A stretch of DNA of 64,000 bases from an uncultured Acidovorax sp. GTDB taxonomy: Bacteria; Pseudomonadota; Gammaproteobacteria; Burkholderiales; Burkholderiaceae_C. Below, piece by piece: positions 32,031 through 41,221 of this stretch. Within the stretch, counting starts at the first letter, position 1; the number at the start of each line of letters is the position of its first letter. The stretch spans positions 1-64,000 of the forward strand of contig CAJYHL010000017.1 of the NCBI GenBank assembly GCA_913774625.1. The letters run 5' to 3'. A model generated the notes under the pieces. That model ran no database searches, was not told the DNA's origin, and was given only the letters and a program-made list of their open reading frames with translations. Position numbers and translations under genes: made by a program.

Positions 32031-34091
32031 TCAGCGCGGGGTGTCTGGCCGGGCCGCCGGCCAGCGCAGGCCGCGCAGGCGGCGCTGCAGGTCGGCCAGG
32101 GTCTCGGCGGAATGGGCGGCGTAGCGGGCATTTTCCATGCGCAGCAGCCAGTCGGCGCAGCCGGCGGCCGCGTCGGGCCCGAAATGCGCGCGGGCGCGCT
32201 CGGCCATGGCGCGGGGCGGCAGGTGGGCGGGCAGGGCCAGGCCGGCGCGGGCCAGGCGGCGGCGGGCGTTCTCCAGCAGGCGCAGCCAGGGGTCTTGCCG
32301 GCGGCGCTGCCAGGCGGCCCAGGCCGTGCTTCCCAGCGCCGCGGCGGCCATCAGGCCGGCCAGCAGGCGGCCCAGGTCCTGCCAGTCGGGCGACTGCACG
32401 CCCAGGGCGCGCAGCAGGTCGAACTGCCGGGCCTGGGTGTAGTTCAGCACCCACTGGTTCCAGCGGCCGTTGACGGCCTCCCAGGCGGCGCGCAGCGTCT
32501 GCACCAGGCCGGGGGCGATCACCGCGTCCATGGCGCTGCCGAACGCGCCGCGCGGCGCCTGCAGCCGCTGCAGCGCGCCGATGCGCGCGGGCGAGACGGC
32601 GCCGGTCGGATCGACCCGCACCCAGCCCTGGCCGGCCTGCCAGACTTCGGCCCAGGCATGGGCGTCGCTCTGGCGCACCGTCCAGGCGTCGTCGAAGCCG
32701 TTGAATTCGCCGCCCTGGTAGCCGGTGACGATGCGCGCGGGTACGTCCAGCGCCCGCATCAACACCACGAAGGCGGAGGCGATGTGCTCGCAGAAGCCCG
32801 CCTTCACGTCGAACCAGAAGGCGTCGGCCGTGTCCTGCCCATAGACGCCCGGCTCCAGCGTGTAGGCGTAGCCGCCCGTGCGCAGGCGCTCCAGCGCGGC
32901 CTGCACATAGGCCGGCGTGCCGCCTGCGGCCAGGGCCGGGTCGGCGCGCATCTGCGCTGCCAGCGCCCGCGTGCGCGGGTTCAGGCCGGGCGGCAGCTGC
33001 AGGTAGGGCTGCAGCTGCCGCGTGTACTGCAGCGGGCCGTGGCGGAAGCGCGGATGGCTTTCGGCGCGGTAGCGCAGCAGCTCCGTCACCGGACGGCTGG
33101 CCTGCCAGCTGAGATCGGGCGACATGAAGGCGCGGATGCCGGCGGGCAGCTCGGGCGGCGCCTGCGTGGCGTCCAGCGTCAGCAGCCAGCTGCGGCGGTG
33201 GGGTTCCAGCGTGGCTTCGTAGCGCACCGCATCGCCCTCGACCTGCAGCTGCGCGGGCGGCGGCGCGGCGAAGCCGGCGGGGCCCGCGCCGCCGTCGCGC
33301 GGCATGCCCAGGGCCGACCAGCGGCGCCCGTCGAACACCGACAGCACCGGGCCGCGGAAGTACAGCTGCGACTGCGGCGGCGGCCGGTGGCCCGGCGTGT
33401 CGAAGCGCACGCGCAGCGCCACGCCGTCGTCCAGCGCCAGGCTGGCGACCTGGCCGATCGACATTTCGTTCGAGAGGCCGCTGCGCCCGCGCGCCTCGTC
33501 GCCCGGCATGCCCCAGAGCGGCGCCATGCGCGGGAACAGCAGGAACAGCGCCAGCATGACCGGCGCGCCCAGCAGCATCAGCCGCGCCGCCATGCGCAGC
33601 GACAACGCCAGCGGCGGCCGGCCCACCGGCAGGTGCGCGTTGACCAGCGCCGTGAGCAGCCCCAGCAGCGCGACCAGCATGGCTGCCGCCGTGGCGAGCG
33701 ACTGGCTGACGAAGAAGCAGCTGAGCAGCGTGAAGAAGCCCAGGAAGAACACCACCATGGCGTCGCGGCGTGCGCGCAATTCCAGCGTCTTGAGCGCCAG
33801 CAGCACCACGATCAGGGTGACGCCGGCTTCGCGTCCGACGATGGTGCGGAAGGTGGCGAGCGTGAGCCCCACGGCCAGCACCAGCAGGGCGCCGGTCAGC
33901 CAGCGTCCCGGCAGCGGCCGGCCCTGCCAGGTGAGCAGGCCGCGCCAGAGCAGCACGCCGGCGGCGAAGGCACTGGTCCAGCCGGGCAGGTAGGGCACCT
34001 GCGGCGCGATCACCCAGGCGATGACGGCCAGCAGGAACAGCGTGTCGCGCACCTCGCGCGGCAGGCCGGCCAGGGTCTGGCGCAGGCTCAT
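32031..34091 (-). CDS. TgpA-type transglutaminase with DUF3488 membrane domain
   Basis: 686 residues. Four to six membrane helices lie in residues 15-190 (DUF3488), followed by a large periplasmic part with the transglutaminase catalytic triad: Cys in DVKAGFCEHIASAFVVLMRA, His in SDAHAWAEVWQAGQGW and Asp in VDPTGAVSP. A last helix near residue 560 (LLAGLMAAAALGSTAW) and a cytoplasmic tail close it. It matches Pseudomonas TgpA in order and length. Its substrate is unknown; TgpA is essential in Pseudomonas aeruginosa. The start is ATG 34091 with GGGAGG 5 bases upstream. Confidence 0.92.
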   Translation of the reverse strand: MSLRQTLAGLPREVRDTLFLLAVIAWVIAPQVPYLPGWTSAFAAGVLLWRGLLTWQGRPLPGRWLTGALLVLAVGLTLATFRTIVGREAGVTLIVVLLALKTLELRARRDAMVVFFLGFFTLLSCFFVSQSLATAAAMLVALLGLLTALVNAHLPVGRPPLALSLRMAARLMLLGAPVMLALFLLFPRMAPLWGMPGDEARGRSGLSNEMSIGQVASLALDDGVALRVRFDTPGHRPPPQSQLYFRGPVLSVFDGRRWSALGMPRDGGAGPAGFAAPPPAQLQVEGDAVRYEATLEPHRRSWLLTLDATQAPPELPAGIRAFMSPDLSWQASRPVTELLRYRAESHPRFRHGPLQYTRQLQPYLQLPPGLNPRTRALAAQMRADPALAAGGTPAYVQAALERLRTGGYAYTLEPGVYGQDTADAFWFDVKAGFCEHIASAFVVLMRALDVPARIVTGYQGGEFNGFDDAWTVRQSDAHAWAEVWQAGQGWVRVDPTGAVSPARIGALQRLQAPRGAFGSAMDAVIAPGLVQTLRAAWEAVNGRWNQWVLNYTQARQFDLLRALGVQSPDWQDLGRLLAGLMAAAALGSTAWAAWQRRRQDPWLRLLENARRRLARAGLALPAHLPPRAMAERARAHFGPDAAAGCADWLLRMENARYAAHSAETLADLQRRLRGLRWPAARPDTPR

Positions 34092-34188
34092 GGGCGCCTC
34101 CCTGCCGGCCGCCCGCTACCGGATGAAAGATTGCCTGCGGCGGATCTGCGCGGGCTGCTGGGCGAATGGGGCATGGGCTTGGACGGGT

Positions 34189-35196
34189 TCACGACAGCGC
34201 CAGCGCCTCCAGGCAGCGGCGGCGGTGGGCGGCGCCGGTATCGGGCGCGATCTCCACGCCCGGCAGCCGCAGGCCGTATTCCACGCCCAGGCGATCGGCC
34301 TGGATCACCCAGGCCGCCAGGCGCGACAGGCGCGCCTCGGGGTCGGAGAGGCTGGCGAGGGCCGGCTCCAGCCAGAGTTCCTGGCGCTGGGCCTGCTGCG
34401 CGTCGCGGCTCACCAGGCCGCCTTCGGTGCCGGCGGCCAGCGAGCGCGCAGCCTTCTTCCAGACCACCAGCTTCATCGGATCGCCGCGCCGGTAGGCCCG
34501 TACGCCGTCGAATTCGCCGATGCCCCGTGCCGGAGCGCTGCCGGCGCCGCCTGCGCTGGGCGCACCGGCCGGCAGGGGCGGCGGGGGCAGCTCGGGCTGC
34601 GGATAGACCAGCAGCTGGGCGGCCGGCCGCCAGATCGTCCAGACGCGGAAGGCGCCCAGCGGAAAGCGGGTTTCGGCCGTGAGCGCGGGCACGTCGTGCA
34701 GGCCGCGCCGCCCAGGCTGGAAGGCCACCTGCACGGTGGCGCTGCCTGCGCCCGGCACATCGATCCACACCCACTGCCGACTGCCGTGCAGGGCCAGGGC
34801 GATGCCGTGGCGCGGCGCGGCGCGGGTGCTGGAGAGCCGCACTTCCAGCGTGGCGCTGCTGCCCAGGAACTGCGGTTCGGGGGCGCTCAGGTGCAGAGAC
34901 AGCCCGCGCAGCGTGCCATGGCCCACATGCATGCCGGCCACCGCGCTGCCGGCCAGCAGGAAGGTGAGCAGATAGCCCAGGTTGAGCTGGAAATTGATGG
35001 ACGCCACCAGCAGCACCAGCAGCGTGGCGGCCAGCATCCAGCCCGCGCCGGTGGGCAGGATGTAGACGTTGCGCTGCGTCAGTTCCACCGTGTCGCTGCG
35101 CGGCAGGCGCGACTGCCACCAGCGCTGCCAGCGGCGCCGCAGCGGCGCCAGCGGGGCGGGAAGGGCGGGGCGCGCTGAACGAGCGGGCACGTCCAC
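34189..35196 (-). CDS. DUF58 family membrane protein
   Basis: 335 residues with two membrane helices near 50-95 (GWMLAATLLVLLVASINFQL and LGYLLTFLLAGSAVAGMH) and the DUF58 body ending IGEFDGVRAYRRGDPMKLVV-WKKAAR, the family hallmark. It is always found with a MoxR ATPase and acts in cell-envelope assembly by an unclear mechanism. GTG 35196 starts 5 bp after the moxR stop. A 97-bp spacer separates it from TgpA, larger than usual in this row. Confidence 0.88.
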   Translation of the reverse strand: MDVPARSARPALPAPLAPLRRRWQRWWQSRLPRSDTVELTQRNVYILPTGAGWMLAATLLVLLVASINFQLNLGYLLTFLLAGSAVAGMHVGHGTLRGLSLHLSAPEPQFLGSSATLEVRLSSTRAAPRHGIALALHGSRQWVWIDVPGAGSATVQVAFQPGRRGLHDVPALTAETRFPLGAFRVWTIWRPAAQLLVYPQPELPPPPLPAGAPSAGGAGSAPARGIGEFDGVRAYRRGDPMKLVVWKKAARSLAAGTEGGLVSRDAQQAQRQELWLEPALASLSDPEARLSRLAAWVIQADRLGVEYGLRLPGVEIAPDTGAAHRRRCLEALALS

Positions 35197-35201
35197 CCCG
35201 T

Positions 35202-36122
<921 letters not shown>

Positions 36123-36158
36123 GGCCGGACGTTATCCGAAAAAGTTGGGGGACAGGCA

Positions 36159-37118
36159 ATGACAGTGAGCAAGACGGGCTATTTCACCCACCGCGACTGC
36201 TGGAAGCACGAGATGGGTGCGGGCCATCCGGAATGCCCGGCGCGGCTCGACGCCATCGAAGACCGTCTGCTCGTCACCGGCGTGGCCGACGCGCTGGAGC
36301 GCTTCGAGGCGCCGCAGGCGTCGCTGGCCGACATCGAGCTGGCGCACGACCGCATGTACGTGGCCTCGCTGCGCGGCATGACCGACAGGCTGGTCGAAGA
36401 GCTGCAGGCCGGCGGCCCGGCCCATGCGCAGATCGATCCCGACACCTCCATCAACGCCCACACCTGGGCCGCATCGCTGCGCGCGGCCGGCGCGGCCCTG
36501 GCCGCCACCGACGCCGTGATGGCCGGCGAGATCGAGAACGCCTTCTGCAGCGTGCGCCCGCCGGGCCACCACGCCACGCGCAGCAAGGCCATGGGCTTTT
36601 GCTTCTTCAACAACGTGGCCGTGGCCGTGCGCTACGCGCTGGAGCGCTACAAGCTGCAGCGCGTGGCGGTGGTGGACTTCGACGTGCACCACGGCAACGG
36701 CACCGAGGACATCCTGGCCGGCGACCCGCGCGCGCTCATGGTCGGCATCTTCCAGCACCCGTTCTACCCGTTCTGCGGCGACTCCGACCCGGCCCCCAAC
36801 ATGCTGAACGTGCCGGTGGCGGCCTATACCAAGGGCATGGACGTGCGCGAGATCGTCGAGATGCTCTGGATCCCGCGCCTGGAGGCCTTCAAGCCCGAGA
36901 TGATCTTCGTCTCCGCCGGTTTCGACGCGCACCGCGAGGACGACATGGGCCAACTGGGCCTGACCGAGCAGGACTACATCTGGATCACCCAGCGCATCAA
37001 GGACGTGGCCAGGCGCTACGCCAAGGGCCGCATCGTTTCCTGCCTGGAAGGCGGCTACATGATGGACCCGCTGGCGCGCAGCGTCGAAGCGCATATCCGC
37101 GTGCTGGCCGATCTCTGA
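36159..37118 (+). CDS. Histone-deacetylase-superfamily hydrolase
   Basis: 319 residues with the arginase-fold deacetylase signature. FCSVRPPGHHATRSKAMGFC supplies the active-site His pair, VVDFDVHHGNGTEDI the zinc-binding Asp and His, FVSAGFDAHREDDMGQLGLT the second Asp, and CLEGGYMMDPLARSV the end loop. Bacterial members deacetylate acetylpolyamines or small amides. It is followed by an enoyl-CoA hydratase gene 57 bp downstream. The start ATG 36159 has GGGGGACAGG just upstream. Confidence 0.92.
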   Translation: MTVSKTGYFTHRDCWKHEMGAGHPECPARLDAIEDRLLVTGVADALERFEAPQASLADIELAHDRMYVASLRGMTDRLVEELQAGGPAHAQIDPDTSINAHTWAASLRAAGAALAATDAVMAGEIENAFCSVRPPGHHATRSKAMGFCFFNNVAVAVRYALERYKLQRVAVVDFDVHHGNGTEDILAGDPRALMVGIFQHPFYPFCGDSDPAPNMLNVPVAAYTKGMDVREIVEMLWIPRLEAFKPEMIFVSAGFDAHREDDMGQLGLTEQDYIWITQRIKDVARRYAKGRIVSCLEGGYMMDPLARSVEAHIRVLADL

Positions 37119-37175
37119 TCCGATCCGCCCTTCCCGGTCCGCCCTGTGCAGGGCGGGCCGTTACACCGCCGACCC

Positions 37176-37976
37176 ATGACCACCTCCACCCCAGCCCATC
37201 CGCCGCTGCGCACCGAACGCGACGCCCGCGGCGTCGTCACCCTGACCCTGGCCGACCCGGCCCGTTTCAATGCGCTGGGCGAATCCATGCTCGCCGCGCT
37301 GCAGCAGGCGCTCGATGAGGTGGCCCGCGACGACGGCGCCCGCGTGGTCGTGCTGGCCGCGGAAGGCAAGGCCTTCTGTGCGGGCCATGACCTGAAGGCC
37401 ATGGCGCAGCGGCCCGAGCAGGCCTACTACCAGAAGCTCTTCGCGCAGTGCAGCCGCGTGATGCTGGCCATCCACCGCCTGCCGGTGCCGGTCATCGCCC
37501 GCGTGCAGGGCATCGCCACGGCGGCGGGCTGCCAGCTGGTGGCGCAGTGCGACCTGGCCGTGGCCGGCAGCGCCGCGCGCTTCGCCACCAGCGGCATCCA
37601 CTACGGCCTTTTCTGCGCCACGCCCAGCGTGCCCCTGGTGCGCAGCATGCCCGCCAAGCAGGCCATGGAGATGCTGCTGACGGGCGACTTCATCGATGCG
37701 GAAACCGCCCGGGCCCACGGGCTGGTCAACCGGGTGGCCGCGCCCGAGGCACTGGACGCCGAGGTCGAATCGCTGGTCGCCTCGATCCTGGAAAAGCCCC
37801 GTGCCGCCATCGCCATGGGCAAGGCCCTGGTCCAGCAGCAGCGCGAGCTGGGCATCGACGCCGCCTACCAGCTGGCGGGCCAGGCCATGGCGCTGAACAT
37901 GATGGACGAGGCCGCGCAGGAAGGCGCGCGCGCCTTCGCCGAAAAGCGCTTGCCGGCCTGGAAGGCGCAGTCCTGA
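37176..37976 (+). CDS. Enoyl-CoA hydratase/isomerase family protein (ECHDC3-like)
   Basis: 266 residues of crotonase fold. The first oxyanion-hole segment is GKAFCAGHDLKAMAQRPEQA, the second is RVQGIATAAGCQLVAQCDLA, and GLFCATPSVPLVRSMPAKQA resembles ECHDC3-type proteins. The catalytic glutamate usually found after the second segment is not obvious (GCQLVAQ), so hydratase activity is uncertain. It ends TGATG, overlapping the MscS start by one base. A perfect hairpin at 37139-37156 lies in its leader. Confidence 0.87.
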   Translation: MTTSTPAHPPLRTERDARGVVTLTLADPARFNALGESMLAALQQALDEVARDDGARVVVLAAEGKAFCAGHDLKAMAQRPEQAYYQKLFAQCSRVMLAIHRLPVPVIARVQGIATAAGCQLVAQCDLAVAGSAARFATSGIHYGLFCATPSVPLVRSMPAKQAMEMLLTGDFIDAETARAHGLVNRVAAPEALDAEVESLVASILEKPRAAIAMGKALVQQQRELGIDAAYQLAGQAMALNMMDEAAQEGARAFAEKRLPAWKAQS

Positions 37977-39253
37977 TGGATGCGCTTTTCGCCAAGCTCC
38001 TGAGCGATTTCAACCACGCCAGCACCTGGCTGGAACTGGCCGTGCTGGCTGTCTGCCTGGCGGCGGCCTACGGCATCAGCCGCGCCGTGGGCCGCAACCA
38101 GCCGCCCGATTCGGTGTGGTTCGGCCGGCGCACGGTCGATGGGCTGATGTTCCCGCTGCTGGCCCTGGCCCTGGTCTATGCCGGCCGCGAGGGCGTGGCG
38201 CACTACCAGCCGGTCTTCGTGCTGCGCGTGGCCGTGCCGGTGCTGAGCTCGCTGGTGCTGATCCGCTTCTTCGCGCGGGTGCTGGCCACGGCCTTCCCGC
38301 GCTCGCCCGCCATGCGGCTGGTCGAACGCATGATCTCCTGGCTGGCCTGGGGCGTGGCCGTGCTCTGGATCGTGGGGCTGCTGCCCATCGTGCGCGAGGA
38401 ACTGGCCGGCATCGGCATCAGCTTCGGCAAGACGCAGACCAATCTGCTGATGCTGCTGCAGGGCGTGCTCTCGGCCGCGGCGGTGATGGTGGCCGCGCTC
38501 TGGGTGTCGTCCACCTTCGAACGGCGCGTGCTGAGCAATGCCGTGGCCGACCTGTCGATGCGCAAGGTGGCGGTGAACGCCACGCGCGCGCTGCTGCTGC
38601 TCGTGGGCCTCCTGTTCGCGCTCTCGGCCGTGGGGGTGGACCTGACGGCGCTGTCGGTGCTGGGCGGCGCGGTGGGCGTGGGCCTGGGCTTCGGGCTGCA
38701 GAAGCTGGCGTCCAACTACGTGAGCGGCTTCGTGATCCTGCTGGAGCGCTCGCTGCGCATCGGCGACAACGTGCGCGTCGATGGCTTCGAGGGCCGCATC
38801 ACCGACATCAAGACCCGCTACACGCTGATCCGCGCGGGCAACGGGCGCGAATCCATCGTGCCGAACGAAACCCTCATCACCCAGCGGGTGGAGAACCTGT
38901 CGGACGCCGACCGCAAGTTCAACATCACCACCAACATCACCGTGGGCTACGACAGCGAGGTGGCCCAGGTGCAGCAGATCCTGTGCGCAGCGGCGGCGGC
39001 CCAGCCGCGCGTGCTCAAGGACCCGGTGCCGGTGGCCTATCTGGTCAGCTTCGCGCCGGACGGGCTGGAGTTCAGCCTGAATTTCTGGGTCAGCGACCCG
39101 TCGGCCGGCACGGTCAACCTGCGCTCGGCGATCAATATCGCCATCCTCGAAGGGCTGCGCGCCGCGGGCATCGACATCCCTTATCCGCAGCGCGTGGTGC
39201 AGATCCGTGAGCCGGCCCGCACCGCGCCGGCTGAGCCGCAGGCGACACCCTGA
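37976..39253 (+). CDS. Mechanosensitive ion channel (MscS family)
   Basis: 425 residues. Four to five N-terminal helices are followed by the pore helix AVGVGLGFGLQKLASNYVSG, then the beta domain: ERSLRIGDNVRVDGFEGRIT and TRYTLIRAGNGRESIVPNET. The C-terminal alpha-beta domain ends near 405. It opens on membrane tension to release solutes from the inner membrane. Extra N-terminal helices make it longer than E. coli MscS (286), like the YbdG/MscM class. Start overlaps the hydratase stop. Confidence 0.9.
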   Translation: MDALFAKLLSDFNHASTWLELAVLAVCLAAAYGISRAVGRNQPPDSVWFGRRTVDGLMFPLLALALVYAGREGVAHYQPVFVLRVAVPVLSSLVLIRFFARVLATAFPRSPAMRLVERMISWLAWGVAVLWIVGLLPIVREELAGIGISFGKTQTNLLMLLQGVLSAAAVMVAALWVSSTFERRVLSNAVADLSMRKVAVNATRALLLLVGLLFALSAVGVDLTALSVLGGAVGVGLGFGLQKLASNYVSGFVILLERSLRIGDNVRVDGFEGRITDIKTRYTLIRAGNGRESIVPNETLITQRVENLSDADRKFNITTNITVGYDSEVAQVQQILCAAAAAQPRVLKDPVPVAYLVSFAPDGLEFSLNFWVSDPSAGTVNLRSAINIAILEGLRAAGIDIPYPQRVVQIREPARTAPAEPQATP

Positions 39254-39270
39254 GCGCCTGCGGCCGTGGC

Positions 39271-39300
39271 TATAATCCAGAAAAGCACGATCGTTCTTTT
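39271..39300 (+). promoter_or_regulatory. etfBA promoter with palindromic operator over the start site
   Basis: TATAAT at 39271-39276 is followed by AAAAGCACGATCGTTCTTTT (39281-39300), a 20-bp palindrome broken by a single mismatched pair and covering the expected +1. Such ACGATCGT-centred sites suit a TetR-family acyl-CoA regulator. The -35 is poor. Confidence 0.65.
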
Positions 39301-39368
39301 TTGTCCCCATGCGCTGGAGGGCCGGGCGGGCCGGCACCGGAGAAAGCCGGGACATAGAATGAATCCGG

Positions 39369-39383
39369 TTTACGTAACGTCAA
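39369..39383 (+). promoter_or_regulatory. Second inverted repeat in the etfB leader
   Basis: TTTACGT-A-ACGTCAA: two 7-bp half sites (one mismatched position) around one base, 31 bp before the etfB ATG. The wording recalls LiuR-type sites but the spacer is one base shorter than I expect. Confidence 0.4.
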
Positions 39384-39414
39384 TTCAATCAGCAGGAATG
39401 AAGGAGCCGCAGCA

Positions 39415-40164
39415 ATGAAGGTTTTGGTCCCGGTCAAGCGTGTGGTGGACTACAACGTGAAGGTCCGCGTCAAGTCGGACGGCACGGGCGTGGACATCGC
39501 CAACGTCAAGATGAGCATGAACCCCTTCGACGAAATCGCGGTGGAGGAAGCCGTGCGGCTGAAGGAAAAGGGCGTGGTGACCGAGGTCATCGCCGTGAGC
39601 TGCGGCGACGCCAAGTGCCAGGAAACCCTGCGCACGGCCATGGCCATCGGCGCGGACCGGGGCATCCTGGTGGAAACCGCGCAGGAGCTGCAGCCCCTGG
39701 CCGTCGCCAAGCTGCTCAAGGCCCTGGTGGACAAGGAACAGCCCCAGCTGATCATCCTGGGCAAGCAGGCCATCGACGACGACTCCAACCAGACGGGCCA
39801 GATGCTGGCCGCGCTGGCGGACCTGCCCCAGGCCACCTTCGCCTCCAAGGTCGAAGTGAGCGGCGATGCGGTGAACGTCACCCGCGAAGTCGATGGCGGC
39901 CTGGAGACCCTGGCCCTCACGCTGCCGGCGGTCATCACCACCGACCTGCGCCTGAACGAGCCGCGCTACGTCACGCTGCCCAACATCATGAAGGCCAAGA
40001 AGAAGCAGCTCGACACCGTCAAGCCCGAAGACCTGGGCGTCGATGTCGCTCCGCGCCTGAAGACGCTCAAGGTGGCGGAGCCCCCGAAGCGCGGCGCCGG
40101 CATCAAGGTGCCCGACGTGGCCACCCTGGTGGACAAGCTCAAGAACGAAGCCAAGGTCATCTAA
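39415..40164 (+). CDS. etfB: Electron transfer flavoprotein, beta subunit
   Basis: 249 residues. It begins [20 protein letters not shown] and carries the family signature [20 protein letters not shown] plus the AMP-binding [20 protein letters not shown]. With EtfA it takes electrons from acyl-CoA dehydrogenases and passes them to ETF:quinone oxidoreductase. AAGGAG lies 8 bases before the ATG. EtfA follows after 28 bp. The upstream region has a TATAAT promoter and two inverted repeats, implying control by acyl-CoA-related regulators. Confidence 0.97.
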   Translation: MKVLVPVKRVVDYNVKVRVKSDGTGVDIANVKMSMNPFDEIAVEEAVRLKEKGVVTEVIAVSCGDAKCQETLRTAMAIGADRGILVETAQELQPLAVAKLLKALVDKEQPQLIILGKQAIDDDSNQTGQMLAALADLPQATFASKVEVSGDAVNVTREVDGGLETLALTLPAVITTDLRLNEPRYVTLPNIMKAKKKQLDTVKPEDLGVDVAPRLKTLKVAEPPKRGAGIKVPDVATLVDKLKNEAKVI

Positions 40165-40192
40165 AAAACAACCAGCGCAGGAGAACACGAAT

Positions 40193-41125
40193 ATGACCGC
40201 ACTCGTCATCGCTGAACACGACAACGCCAGCATCAAGCCCGCCACGCTCAACACCGTGACCGCAGCCGCAGCCTGCGGCGGCGATGTCCATGTCCTGGTG
40301 GCCGGCCAGGGCGCCGATGCCGCCGCACAGGCCGCCGCGCAGATCGCCGGCGTTTCCAAGGTCATCCATGCCGACGGCGACAGCCTGAAGGACGGCCTGG
40401 CCGAGAACGTCGCCGCCCAGGTGCTGGCCATCGCGGGCAGCTACAGCCACATCCTGTTCCCGGCCACCGCCGGCGGCAAGAACGTGGCGCCGCGCGTCGC
40501 CGCCAAGCTCGACGTCGCCCAGATCAGCGACATCACCAAGGTGGACAGCCCCGACACCTTCGAGCGCCCCATCTATGCCGGCAACGCCATCGCCACGGTG
40601 CAGAGCGCCGACAGCGTGAAGGTGATCACCGTGCGCACCACCGGCTTCGACGCGGCTGCCGCCACGGGCGGCTCGGCCACGGTCGAGAAGGCCGGCGGCG
40701 CCGCCGATTCCGGCAAGAGCAAGTTCGTCGGTCGCGAAGTCACCAAGAGCGACCGCCCCGAACTCACCGCCGCCAAGATCATCGTCTCGGGCGGCCGGGC
40801 GCTGGGCAGCGCCGAGAAGTTCAACGAAGTGATGACCCCCCTGGCCGACAAGCTGGGCGCCGCCATCGGCGCCAGCCGCGCGGCCGTCGATGCGGGCTAC
40901 GCCCCCAACGACCTGCAGGTGGGCCAGACCGGCAAGATCGTGGCGCCGCAGCTCTACGTGGCCGCCGGCATCTCGGGCGCCATCCAGCATCTGGCCGGCA
41001 TGAAGGATTCCAAGGTGATCGTGGCGATCAACAAGGACCCCGAAGCGCCGATCTTCAGCGTGGCCGACTACGGCCTGGAGGCCGACCTGTTCACGGCCGT
41101 GCCTGAACTGGTCAAGGCTCTTTGA
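40193..41125 (+). CDS. etfA: Electron transfer flavoprotein, alpha subunit
   Basis: 310 residues. The N-terminal domain ([20 protein letters not shown]) is followed by the FAD-binding C-terminal domain with [55 protein letters not shown] and [19 protein letters not shown]. It forms the heterodimer with EtfB and binds the redox FAD. A strong terminator (41154-41180) follows, so etfBA is a two-gene unit separate from the downstream acyl-CoA dehydrogenase, its likely electron donor. Confidence 0.97.
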   Translation: MTALVIAEHDNASIKPATLNTVTAAAACGGDVHVLVAGQGADAAAQAAAQIAGVSKVIHADGDSLKDGLAENVAAQVLAIAGSYSHILFPATAGGKNVAPRVAAKLDVAQISDITKVDSPDTFERPIYAGNAIATVQSADSVKVITVRTTGFDAAAATGGSATVEKAGGAADSGKSKFVGREVTKSDRPELTAAKIIVSGGRALGSAEKFNEVMTPLADKLGAAIGASRAAVDAGYAPNDLQVGQTGKIVAPQLYVAAGISGAIQHLAGMKDSKVIVAINKDPEAPIFSVADYGLEADLFTAVPELVKAL

Positions 41126-41153
41126 TCCCCGGGATCGAGCCCGCTTGCTGACG

Positions 41154-41180
41154 AAGGCATCGCTTGCGATGCCTTTTTTT
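41154..41180 (+). terminator. etfBA terminator
   Basis: AAGGCATCG / CGATGCCTT 9-bp stem, CTTG loop, then seven T. Confidence 0.92.
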
Positions 41181-41221
41181 CGACTTTTTCACCCGATCGC
41201 TGCGACCCGAAGGAGACATTC

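Noticed and set aside
34088-34192. 34-codon frame linking the DUF58 stop (GTGA) to the TgpA start (ATGA)
   Set aside because: Both overlaps are neat, but its codons include many that are rare here (AGA, AGG, TCA, GGT). The GGGAGG in it is simply the TgpA ribosome-binding site.
37139-37156. Hairpin CCGCCCT-GTGC-AGGGCGG as a terminator between the deacetylase and hydratase genes
   Set aside because: The stem is perfect but no T-run follows, and the genes are close and co-directional; not called as a terminator.
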